This document shows positions 8,441 to 16,246 of a stretch of 41,210 nt of DNA, piece by piece (the first letter of the stretch is position 1; each line of letters opens with the position of its first letter). The DNA is from CAZAXU01 sp964489245 (GTDB lineage: Bacteria > Bacteroidota > Bacteroidia > Flavobacteriales > Flavobacteriaceae): the NCBI GenBank assembly GCA_964489245.1, contig CAZAXU010000020.1:1-41210 (forward strand), read 5' to 3'. The notes under the pieces were generated by a model. That model was not told where the DNA came from. It ran no database searches and saw nothing but the letters and a program-made list of their open reading frames with translations. Made by a program: the position numbers and the translations under genes.

Positions 8441-10440
8441 TTTTTTGTTCTCAGAATTTCTTGCAAAGCAGTGATTTGATCTCTATATTTTGCCGCAGCA
8501 ATAAAGTCTAGATCCTTTGCGGCAATCTCCATTTGCTTTCTTAACTTTCTTAGTTCTTGCTCTATTTGGCTTTGAGACTGATAGGCAGCTCTTTCTTCTG
8601 CAACATTGCCCAGCAAATCTGTTTCATAAACATATTGTTTTGCTTCGTTTTGAGACAACATATTTTCCAAGCTTTTTTTAATTGCTTTGGGCGTAATACC
8701 ATGCTTGATATTGTATTGAGTTTGTTTTTCTCTTCTTCTGTTGGTTTCATCAATGGTCAGTTGCATGCTTTTTGTCATTTTGTCGGCATAGAGAATGGCT
8801 TTTCCGTTGATGTGTCTCGCCGCTCTTCCAATGGTTTGTGTCAAAGATCTGTGTGAACGCAAAAAGCCTTCTTTGTCTGCATCGAGAATGGCAACCAAAG
8901 ATACTTCAGGCAAATCTAAACCTTCACGCAAAAGATTCACGCCTACCAACACATCAAACAAACCTTTTCTCAAATCGTGCATGATTTTCACACGCTCCAA
9001 AGTATCCACATCAGAATGAATATATCTGCTTCTCACGTTGATATTTGTTAAATATTTGGTCAACTCTTCAGCCATCCGTTTGGTGAGTGTGGTGACCAAA
9101 ACTCGTTCATCATCTTCCATTCTTTTTTGAATCTCTTCCAACAAATCATCAATCTGATTTTGTGAAGGGCGCACTTCAATAACCGGATCCAAAAGTCCGG
9201 TGGGACGCACCACTTGTTCCACAATCACACCCTTGGATTTTTGCAGTTCATAATCCGCCGGTGTGGCGCTGGCATAAATCACCTGATTTTGCAACTGCTC
9301 AAACTCTTCAAATTTCAAAGGTCTGTTATCCATTGCCGAAGGTAACCTGAAACCATAGTCAACCAGAACTTCTTTTCTGGAACGGTCACCACCATACATG
9401 GCATGCACTTGCGGAACGGTTACATGACTCTCGTCAATCACCATCAAAAAATCATCAGGAAAATAATCTAACAAACAAAACGGACGGCTGCCTGATGCTC
9501 TTCCGTCTAAATATCTGGAATAGTTTTCAATGCCGGAGCAATAGCCTAATTCTGCCATCATTTCCAAATCAAATTCCGTTCTTTCTTTGAGTCGTTTCGC
9601 CTCCAAGTGTTTTCCCGTTTCTTTGAAATAGTCAATTTGTTTTCCCAAGTCTATTCTGATATTCTGTATGGCATCATTCAGTCTGTCGGGTGAAGTAACA
9701 AATAAATTGGCAGGATAGATATCCAAGGCATCTACGCTGTCCATTAAATTTCCTGTTTCAGCATGAAACACCTCAATTTCATCAATATCGTCGCCCCAAT
9801 AGCTGATTTTGAAATATCTATTCGTATAAGGAGGATAGACCGTCACTGTATCTCCTTTGACAATAAAGCTGCCCGCTTGCGGAATTTCACTTCTGCTGTA
9901 TAGACCGGCAACCAATTTGTGCAAAAACTTGGTTCTGGTTTCATTGGAATCTTTTTGCAGTTTCACAATATTGTTCTTGAACTCCACCGGATTTCCGATC
10001 CCGTAGAGACAAGAAACCGAGGCAACCACAATCACATCTCTCCTGCCTGAAAGCAAAGATGAGGTAGTGCTCAAACGATAGCGTTCAATTTCCTCGTTGA
10101 TGGATAAATCTTTTTCGATATAAGTTCCCGTAACAGGCAAGAAAGCCTCGGGTTGATAATAGTCATAATACGAAACAAAATATTCCACGGCATTGTCCGG
10201 AAAAAACTGTTTAAATTCTTGAAACAATTGCGCAGCAAGCGTTTTGTTGTGTGCCAAAATCAAAGTGGGACGTTGTGTTTTTTCAATTACGTTAGCAACT
10301 GTAAAGGTCTTGCCCGATCCGGTTACTCCCAACAAAGTTTGATATTTTGCTCCGGCGCTTATTCCTTCAACCAATTGCGCAACGGCCTCGGGCTGATCGC
10401 CTGTGGGTTGAAAATCGGAATATAGCTTGAACAACTTCAT
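8434..10440 (-). CDS. uvrB: Excinuclease ABC subunit B
   Basis: This 668-residue protein is full-length UvrB, the helicase-like damage verifier of nucleotide excision repair, which receives DNA from UvrA and recruits UvrC. The Walker A motif GVTGSGKT is at residues 38-45. The beta-hairpin that clamps DNA is in YYDYYQPEAFLP, Walker B is in VIDESHVTVPQ, and helicase motifs continue through QTIGRAARH. The C-terminal UVR domain that contacts UvrC is at about 630-665 (LRKQMEIAAKDLDFIAAAKY). It is transcribed alone, and its stop codon is inside the terminator shared with the ferredoxin. No SOS-type operator was recognised upstream. Confidence 0.98.
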   Translation of the reverse strand: MKLFKLYSDFQPTGDQPEAVAQLVEGISAGAKYQTLLGVTGSGKTFTVANVIEKTQRPTLILAHNKTLAAQLFQEFKQFFPDNAVEYFVSYYDYYQPEAFLPVTGTYIEKDLSINEEIERYRLSTTSSLLSGRRDVIVVASVSCLYGIGNPVEFKNNIVKLQKDSNETRTKFLHKLVAGLYSRSEIPQAGSFIVKGDTVTVYPPYTNRYFKISYWGDDIDEIEVFHAETGNLMDSVDALDIYPANLFVTSPDRLNDAIQNIRIDLGKQIDYFKETGKHLEAKRLKERTEFDLEMMAELGYCSGIENYSRYLDGRASGSRPFCLLDYFPDDFLMVIDESHVTVPQVHAMYGGDRSRKEVLVDYGFRLPSAMDNRPLKFEEFEQLQNQVIYASATPADYELQKSKGVIVEQVVRPTGLLDPVIEVRPSQNQIDDLLEEIQKRMEDDERVLVTTLTKRMAEELTKYLTNINVRSRYIHSDVDTLERVKIMHDLRKGLFDVLVGVNLLREGLDLPEVSLVAILDADKEGFLRSHRSLTQTIGRAARHINGKAILYADKMTKSMQLTIDETNRRREKQTQYNIKHGITPKAIKKSLENMLSQNEAKQYVYETDLLGNVAEERAAYQSQSQIEQELRKLRKQMEIAAKDLDFIAAAKYRDQITALQEILRTKKG

Positions 10441-10765
10441 CTCTGTATGATTAATATGGCTAAAATAATTCTTTTTTTTAAGTTGAGTGAAGCAAAACCC
10501 CGAGAATAAAGCGATTTGAGGAATTATAAGTTATGAATTATGGGTTGTAAATGTGGATAAAAAGTGAAATTAAAGGAAATTTCGAGAGTGAAATGATTCG
10601 AAAAAAGAGCAGGATGACAAATGACTATGAGTTTAAAGGGGAAGGTCTAAAGTTGAGTAAAAAGCAGGGGGTATGACCGATGCAAAAAACTTCTTAGATT
10701 ATAATTTCAGTGTTCGGTATTTATAAGATCCTTGTAATTCACCAAAAAAACCAATATTTTTTAGT
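10441..10765. other. Non-coding gap between murF and uvrB with a repeat-like segment
   Basis: This 325-base gap contains no plausible gene. It must hold the uvrB promoter (leftward), but only a weak near-match to TAnnTTTG is visible (TATTTTAG on the minus strand near 10460). The middle is richer in G and A on the plus strand and contains a 16-base sequence at 10524-10539 that also occurs exactly at 33583-33598, in the other long non-coding gap. No clear terminator hairpin was found for murF. Confidence 0.6.
10524..10539 (+). repeat. 16-bp sequence shared with the 33.5-kb intergenic region
   Basis: TTATAAGTTATGAATT occurs here and again at 33583-33598, both on the plus strand and both in long non-coding gaps. 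Loose similarity (GTTGAG, GCAAAAC, CTCGGAG-like and CGAGAA-like words) extends about 40 bases to the left of each copy, which suggests a degenerate intergenic repeat, not chance. Confidence 0.5.
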
Positions 10766-12043
10766 TTATTCCAAGATTTTTTCTAATTGCATGCTTCTGG
10801 AACCTTTAATTAAAATCAAAGCATTTTTGATGTTTTGAAAAGTATTTTGTTTTAAGAAATCTTGTAACGTAGCAAATTTTTCAATGTCTTTGGAGTGGGT
10901 TTTTAAAAAATGTTCGCCAATCAAATAGGCTTGAAGCCGATGTTGCTGAATGAAATTGACAATATTTTGGTGTTCTTTGTCGGCATGATCTCCTAATTCA
11001 AACATATCACCGAGAATGACCACGGTATTTCCATTTTGCATGTTCAATACATTTTTCAGGGCAGCCATCATGCTGGTAGGGTTGGCATTATAAGTGTCTA
11101 AAATGATCTTGTTGCCATTTTTTTTAACGATTTGCGAGCGCATATCTTTGGGCGTATAGGTTTCCAAAGCCGTTTTGATTTCGGCATCCGAAATATTGAA
11201 AAATTTTCCAATCAGAATGGCAGCACCGAGATTTGCTAAATTATATTTGCCTATTAGTTTGGTCTGGATTTCAATATTGTTTAATCTAATTTTCAGTTCG
11301 TTTTCGGAAGAAATATCTTTGAGCTGAATTGTAGCAGCGCTGAGTCCGTCAAAACTGAAGCTGTCTTGGTCGATTTCAAAAGCAATCTCTCTGAGGATTT
11401 TGTCGTCAAGATTCACAAAAACTTTTCCTTTTTTGGCTTTGATAAAATCAAATAAAGCGGATTTTTCTCTGATTACACCTTTTAAATCACCAAAAAATTC
11501 CAGATGCGCCTTGCCAATTCCGGTGATATAGCCAAAATCAGGTTCGGCAATCTGACAAAGACTTTCAATTTCGCCAAAATGATTGGTTCCCATTTCAACA
11601 ATGCCTAAATCGGTTTCTTCGTGCATCTGTAAAAGTGTGAGCGGCACGCCGATATGATTATTCAAATTTTTATGGGTGGCAAGCGTGTTATATTTTTGAG
11701 ATAAAACTGCATCAAGCAATTCTTTGGTGGTGGTTTTTCCGTTGCTTCCGGTGATGGCAATGATGGGCAAGCCAAGATAATTTCTGTGAAAATTTGCCAG
11801 TTCTTGCAAAGCCTTGACAGAATCAGCTACTTTGAAAATTTTTTTTCCTTTCAGCTTAGGATCATCGACAATGGCAATAAAAGCACCTTTATCAATAGCA
11901 TCTTGTGCAAATTGGTTGCCGTCAAAATTCTCACCTTTAATGCTTATAAAAATATCGCCCGATTCAACTTTTCGGTTGTCTCTGCAAATGTTGGGATGTT
12001 CTAAAAATATTTGGTGTAGCTCTTTGGTTTGTTCTCTAGTCAT
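10766..12043 (-). CDS. murF: UDP-MurNAc-tripeptide-D-alanyl-D-alanine ligase
   Basis: This cytoplasmic Mur ligase (425 residues) adds D-Ala-D-Ala to the UDP-MurNAc tripeptide, the last soluble step of peptidoglycan precursor synthesis. The N-terminal domain has CRDNRKVESGDIFISIKG, the UDP-MurNAc-binding pattern of MurF. The ATP-binding loop is AITGSNGKTTTKELL, followed by THKNLNNHIGVPLTLL and EMGTNHFGEI. DTYNANPTSM in the last third is typical of MurF and excludes MurE/MurC. The ATG at 12043 is chosen over 12064 because the protein then starts at the usual place and overlaps the fbp stop by eight bases (ATGACTAG). It is the last gene of the leftward envelope block. Confidence 0.96.
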   Translation of the reverse strand: MTREQTKELHQIFLEHPNICRDNRKVESGDIFISIKGENFDGNQFAQDAIDKGAFIAIVDDPKLKGKKIFKVADSVKALQELANFHRNYLGLPIIAITGSNGKTTTKELLDAVLSQKYNTLATHKNLNNHIGVPLTLLQMHEETDLGIVEMGTNHFGEIESLCQIAEPDFGYITGIGKAHLEFFGDLKGVIREKSALFDFIKAKKGKVFVNLDDKILREIAFEIDQDSFSFDGLSAATIQLKDISSENELKIRLNNIEIQTKLIGKYNLANLGAAILIGKFFNISDAEIKTALETYTPKDMRSQIVKKNGNKIILDTYNANPTSMMAALKNVLNMQNGNTVVILGDMFELGDHADKEHQNIVNFIQQHRLQAYLIGEHFLKTHSKDIEKFATLQDFLKQNTFQNIKNALILIKGSRSMQLEKILE

Positions 12044-13040
12044 GTTTTTGAATATATTTTTCAATCTTTTCTACCATCTCTTTGTTGCCCACATAAAAAG
12101 GCACTCTTTGATGCAATTCCATAGGTTCAATTTCCATAATTCGTTGTCTTCCGTTTGATGCTTTTCCACCGGCTTGTTCTGCCAGAAATCCTATGGGATT
12201 ACATTCATAGAGCAATCTCAACTTTCCGTTGGGATGTGCCGTGGTGTTTGGATATAGATATACTCCCCCCTTGATCATATTTCTATGAAAATCTGATACC
12301 AAAGAACCTATATATCTGGAAGTATAGGGGCGGTTGCCTTCTTCTTCTTGACAATATTTGATATATTTTTTTACACCTTTTGGAAAATGTCTGTAATTGC
12401 CCTCATTGATGGAATATATTTTTCCTTTTTTAGGAAATCTCATATCGGGATGCGAAAGATAAAAAACACCCAGAGCGGGATTCAGTGTGAATCCGTTCAC
12501 ACCGTGCCCTGTTGTATAAACCAACATGGTTGAGGTGCCGTAAATCACATATCCTGCAGCAATTTGTTCGGTGCCGGGTTGCAGAAAATCATCAATGGTA
12601 ACGGGCTTTCCAATCGGACTAACTCTTCTGTAGATGGAAAAAATGGTTCCTACCGAAACATTTACATCAATATTGGAAGAACCATCAAGAGGATCCATCA
12701 AAACGATATATTTGTTGTTATTGCCGTTATCTTTTCCGACAATATTGATAAAATCGTCTTCTTCTTCGGTGGCAATTCCACACACGATTTCTCTGTTCAC
12801 CAAGGCTTGAATAAAAATTTTATTGGCAAAAATATCTAATTTTTGTTGTTGTTCGCCCTGTACGTTTTTGTTGTTTGCAGAGCCGATAATATCGACAAGT
12901 CCTGCTTTGTTCACTTCGTGATTGACCACTTTTGCCGCCAATCTGATTGAATTCAGTAAACTGCTCAATTCTCCTGACGAATATGGAAAATGTGTTTGAG
13001 TATTTATAATGAATTCGCCTAAGGTAATATGTTGGTTCAT
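12036..13040 (-). CDS. fbp: Class I fructose-1,6-bisphosphatase
   Basis: This 334-residue enzyme removes the 1-phosphate from fructose-1,6-bisphosphate in gluconeogenesis. The metal and active-site motif DPLDGSSNIDVNVSVGTIF is complete, as are GIATEEEDDF upstream and RLLYECNPIGFLAEQAGGKA near the C terminus, the substrate and catalytic region of class I enzymes. Length is normal. The gene starts 11 bases after the stop of the TonB-dependent receptor and overlaps murF by eight bases, so it is most likely expressed with them. A metabolic gene in an envelope block is unexpected but could simply reflect a shared growth-related transcript. Confidence 0.97.
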   Translation of the reverse strand: MNQHITLGEFIINTQTHFPYSSGELSSLLNSIRLAAKVVNHEVNKAGLVDIIGSANNKNVQGEQQQKLDIFANKIFIQALVNREIVCGIATEEEDDFINIVGKDNGNNNKYIVLMDPLDGSSNIDVNVSVGTIFSIYRRVSPIGKPVTIDDFLQPGTEQIAAGYVIYGTSTMLVYTTGHGVNGFTLNPALGVFYLSHPDMRFPKKGKIYSINEGNYRHFPKGVKKYIKYCQEEEGNRPYTSRYIGSLVSDFHRNMIKGGVYLYPNTTAHPNGKLRLLYECNPIGFLAEQAGGKASNGRQRIMEIEPMELHQRVPFYVGNKEMVEKIEKYIQKHD

Positions 13041-13051
13041 GGTTAAATGAG

Positions 13052-15499
13052 TTAGAATTTACTAGTGAGTTGAATTTTGAGATTCCTTCCGGGAGCGCTG
13101 ATTGATGAAGCAAATTCTCTGTAGTGAACATCAAAAATGTTTTCTATGGCAAGATTGATCATCAGCTTGCTGTTGAAATGATAGGTAGCATACCAATTCA
13201 AAGTATGCCATTCAGGAAAGCCTTCATAGCTTTTGGTTACGGAGTTGTATGGGGAGTCTTCAATATTGTCCATCCCGCCAATGATATCATATTCTTCAAT
13301 AGGTTTTCTCAGCATAAATTTATAAAGCAAAGAAGTTTCAAAATGATTAATCCTGTAGGTCAGTTTGCTGCTACCAAAAAAAGGCGTGATGGATGGAAGC
13401 GGTCGTTTTTCTTTAAACATTTTTCCTTTGGTATAGAAAACACCGCCTTCAAGCTTAAATTTTCTTGATATTTTTCCGTCTAATATCAGTGAGCCACCAT
13501 AAATGTATGCATCTCCTTTGTTGATGTTGGCATAAGTATCTAGCATTTCACCATCATAATAAATTTGAGAAACATTTTCAATAATTTCAAATTTATCTCG
13601 GGCAATATAATTCATCAAATAAGAATAATAGATATCGGCAGAAATACTAAATTTCTTGTGATTGAGGAATCTGGTTATGCCATATTCCGCATTATAAGCA
13701 TATTCAGGTTTGAGGTATATGTTGGGCACCATCACTTTCCCTTTTTTCTCTCTAACTTTCCCGATATCATCCACATTTGGCGATCTGAATCCGGAAGAAA
13801 GCAAGAAGCTGTGTTTCCAATTTTCGGGTTTGTAAATATAACTTAAATTTCCGGTAAATGCATAATTTGCCAGCTTATTTTTTTTGAATGGGAGCTTGAT
13901 AAAAGTATCGTCAATCCATTCAACATTCATGTAGGTTTGCGTGAATCTCACGCCAAAGTTGAATGTATTTCTTCGGTTAAGGTTCATTCTGTAATTGGTA
14001 TATCCGGCAAAACTGGAATAGATACTTCCGCCATCGGGATATCTGGTTGGCACAATGTCTCCGGGAGTTTGTCCCACAATGCTGTTTGCATCAACCATTA
14101 AGTTTTCGCTATATGCATTTGATTCAATGATATTGTGTGTCGCTTCAAGTCCATAAGATAAAGTTTTATCTTTGCCGAAATTGGTATTTAAATCAAGGTT
14201 GAAAGAAGACACACTTACATGTTCTTTTTGGAAGCTTCTGTTCAAACTGTTGAATTTTCTCTTTATACGACTTTCTTTAAAATCCTGAAAAGCAAAAATA
14301 ACTTTGGCTTCTTTCAAAAATTTGCTGTCAAATTTCAGAGATAATTGCGGAGAAATGAGCAATCTTTTTGTCGGACCATAATACCATTCAGCATATTTTA
14401 GTTTTCCTTTTTTTCTTTGGGTGAGTTTATCAAATCGGTCAATTTTTGAATTAAAATTCAATTGTGTGTTAATGTTGAGTTTGATATTTTCACTGAATTC
14501 AATCAGGGTTTTGTTGAAAAAGTCTTTTTGTTTGAAGCTCGTGTTAGGTTGTATGAGTTTATTGGTATTTTTTGTGGGCGTATCGGAATAATAAGTATCA
14601 CTATTTTCTGAATATTCGTCGACAATTCCCCAGTGATTATAATGGTGATATCTTTTAGCCCCCATTTTGATATTGCCAAAATCAGCATAGGAAAAAGCAA
14701 ATAAACTTGCCGCTTTTTTAAAGCTGATTTCTGCACTTGCATGGATACTTTTTTCAGTGTTTACCGTAGCATATTTTGCTGATATGCTGCCGCCGATTTT
14801 TTTGGAGCTGTTTATTTTTGGCGTTTTAGAATAGAAATTAATCACGCCGCCAAGTGCGTCGGAGCCGTATATTGAAGAAGGTCCGTAAATGATTTCCGTT
14901 CTTTCCAGAATCAATGGATTGACCGTGATGGAATGATGCAAATGTCCGGATCTTGAAATGGCATTATTGAGTCTGATGCCATCGACCACCAGAAGAATAC
15001 GGTTGGCTTCCAAGCCTCTGATAATGGGGCTGCCCGCACCGCCTTGTGTTTTCTGAACAATCAGCCCTCCCGAGACGTTCAAAAGATCGGCAGAGGTTGA
15101 CGGCATGATTTTCATGGTTTCTATACGGTCGATAATCCTTACTTGTTCGGCAATTTTGTTTGCTTTATTCTTTGTTCTGGAAATAGACAAGATAACATTG
15201 TCCAGCTTTTGATATTTCTTGATTAATTCAACAACATTCTTATTTCTGAGAATGTCTCGCTTGGTTGTTTTATATTTTTCATAGTTAGGTTTGACAAAAA
15301 TAATGCTATCAGATTTCTTAAAATCTTTGATGTCAACAATGCCTTTGCTATCGGTGTGGTATAATTTTTTTTCTTGTTCATTAGATACTTTTACATTCGA
15401 TATGGGAAATGTGGTCTCCATATCTTTTACAACAATTTTTTGTGCAAAAATCTGATGATTGATAAAGACAATCCCGATGATTAGTAATAATTTCTTCAT
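13052..15499 (-). CDS. TonB-dependent outer membrane receptor
   Basis: This 815-residue outer membrane receptor has a signal peptide ending IFAQ. A short carboxypeptidase-like beta domain follows, then the plug domain (about residues 110-220) with GGAGSPIIRGLEANRILLVV and IYGPSSIYGSDALGGVINFY. The barrel ends in GRNLKIQLTSKF, with a terminal phenylalanine as expected for outer membrane barrels. The plug stretch DGIRLNNAISRSGHL resembles heme/hemoglobin-type receptors, but ligand prediction from that is weak. No TonB-box partner, SusD or iron-regulatory site is seen near it. It lies between recO and fbp with gaps of 33 and 11 bases. The ATG at 15499 is preferred to the upstream alternative because the signal peptide begins there. 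Confidence 0.93.
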   Translation of the reverse strand: MKKLLLIIGIVFINHQIFAQKIVVKDMETTFPISNVKVSNEQEKKLYHTDSKGIVDIKDFKKSDSIIFVKPNYEKYKTTKRDILRNKNVVELIKKYQKLDNVILSISRTKNKANKIAEQVRIIDRIETMKIMPSTSADLLNVSGGLIVQKTQGGAGSPIIRGLEANRILLVVDGIRLNNAISRSGHLHHSITVNPLILERTEIIYGPSSIYGSDALGGVINFYSKTPKINSSKKIGGSISAKYATVNTEKSIHASAEISFKKAASLFAFSYADFGNIKMGAKRYHHYNHWGIVDEYSENSDTYYSDTPTKNTNKLIQPNTSFKQKDFFNKTLIEFSENIKLNINTQLNFNSKIDRFDKLTQRKKGKLKYAEWYYGPTKRLLISPQLSLKFDSKFLKEAKVIFAFQDFKESRIKRKFNSLNRSFQKEHVSVSSFNLDLNTNFGKDKTLSYGLEATHNIIESNAYSENLMVDANSIVGQTPGDIVPTRYPDGGSIYSSFAGYTNYRMNLNRRNTFNFGVRFTQTYMNVEWIDDTFIKLPFKKNKLANYAFTGNLSYIYKPENWKHSFLLSSGFRSPNVDDIGKVREKKGKVMVPNIYLKPEYAYNAEYGITRFLNHKKFSISADIYYSYLMNYIARDKFEIIENVSQIYYDGEMLDTYANINKGDAYIYGGSLILDGKISRKFKLEGGVFYTKGKMFKEKRPLPSITPFFGSSKLTYRINHFETSLLYKFMLRKPIEEYDIIGGMDNIEDSPYNSVTKSYEGFPEWHTLNWYATYHFNSKLMINLAIENIFDVHYREFASSISAPGRNLKIQLTSKF

Positions 15500-15532
15500 A
15501 TAAAAATATTCAGTCCGCAAAACTAGTAATAA

Positions 15533-16246
15533 TTAATAGATTTGATGCAGAACTTTGATAGATTTCGGGTAAGAGAACCCATCTATATGTGCTTGATAAT
15601 ATCTCAGCATGATGTCCAACAATTTTCGTCTAGCAATATTACTGAATTTTTCTCTGTTTTTATCATCAAAAATCATACCTAAGTATTGCCTAAAAAGCTC
15701 GGTTTCTTGTTTGTTGAGAAAGTTGTTGGTGATAATTTGATTGGAGAAAACGCCTTCTTCCAAATCAAAATGATTTCCTTGCTTGGGCTGTCCCGGATGA
15801 AATCCGAGAAATTTGCTCAATTCCAACAGAAAAAACAAGTGAAAATCAGCACTAAAATCTTTAGTGTCAAGCAGGATAAAAGATTGTTCAATGAACTGGT
15901 AGAGTTCGGGGTTAGCATCTTCGTGTTTTAAGCTTTCCAGAAGCACTTCTCGAATAAAGGTGGAAACAGTCAGTTTGTTAAAATCAAGATTCAAATTTTT
16001 ATAATGATAGGCAGGAGATGCTTCTCTGACAAACTCCAATTGTTGTTTGTTTCTGTGGCTGGCAATGAGCTCAAGAATGGAGTTGGGCTGAAAAAAAGCC
16101 TTCTTGAGTTTGCCTTTTTTTGATTTCAGAATACCTTTCAAATAGAAACTTGTGAATCCGGTTTGTTCAGTATAGCATTTCAGAATTATATCGGCATCAT
16201 TATATTTCAATGACGATAAAACAAAAGCCTTTGTTTTGATTAGCAT
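15533..16246 (-). CDS. recO: DNA repair protein RecO
   Basis: This 237-residue protein matches RecO, which helps RecR load RecA onto single-stranded DNA in recombinational repair. The N-terminal OB-fold begins MLIKTKAFVLSSLKYNDADI and continues to TSFYLKGILKSKKGKLKKAF, the typical RecO opening. The C-terminal helical half contains FFLLELSKFLGFHPG, another family landmark. The cysteine cluster of some RecO proteins is absent, as is common in Bacteroidota. Its ATG shares one base with the porZ stop (TAATG), so translation is probably coupled. porZ next to recO is an arrangement I recall from other flavobacteria. Confidence 0.93.
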   Translation of the reverse strand: MLIKTKAFVLSSLKYNDADIILKCYTEQTGFTSFYLKGILKSKKGKLKKAFFQPNSILELIASHRNKQQLEFVREASPAYHYKNLNLDFNKLTVSTFIREVLLESLKHEDANPELYQFIEQSFILLDTKDFSADFHLFFLLELSKFLGFHPGQPKQGNHFDLEEGVFSNQIITNNFLNKQETELFRQYLGMIFDDKNREKFSNIARRKLLDIMLRYYQAHIDGFSYPKSIKVLHQIY

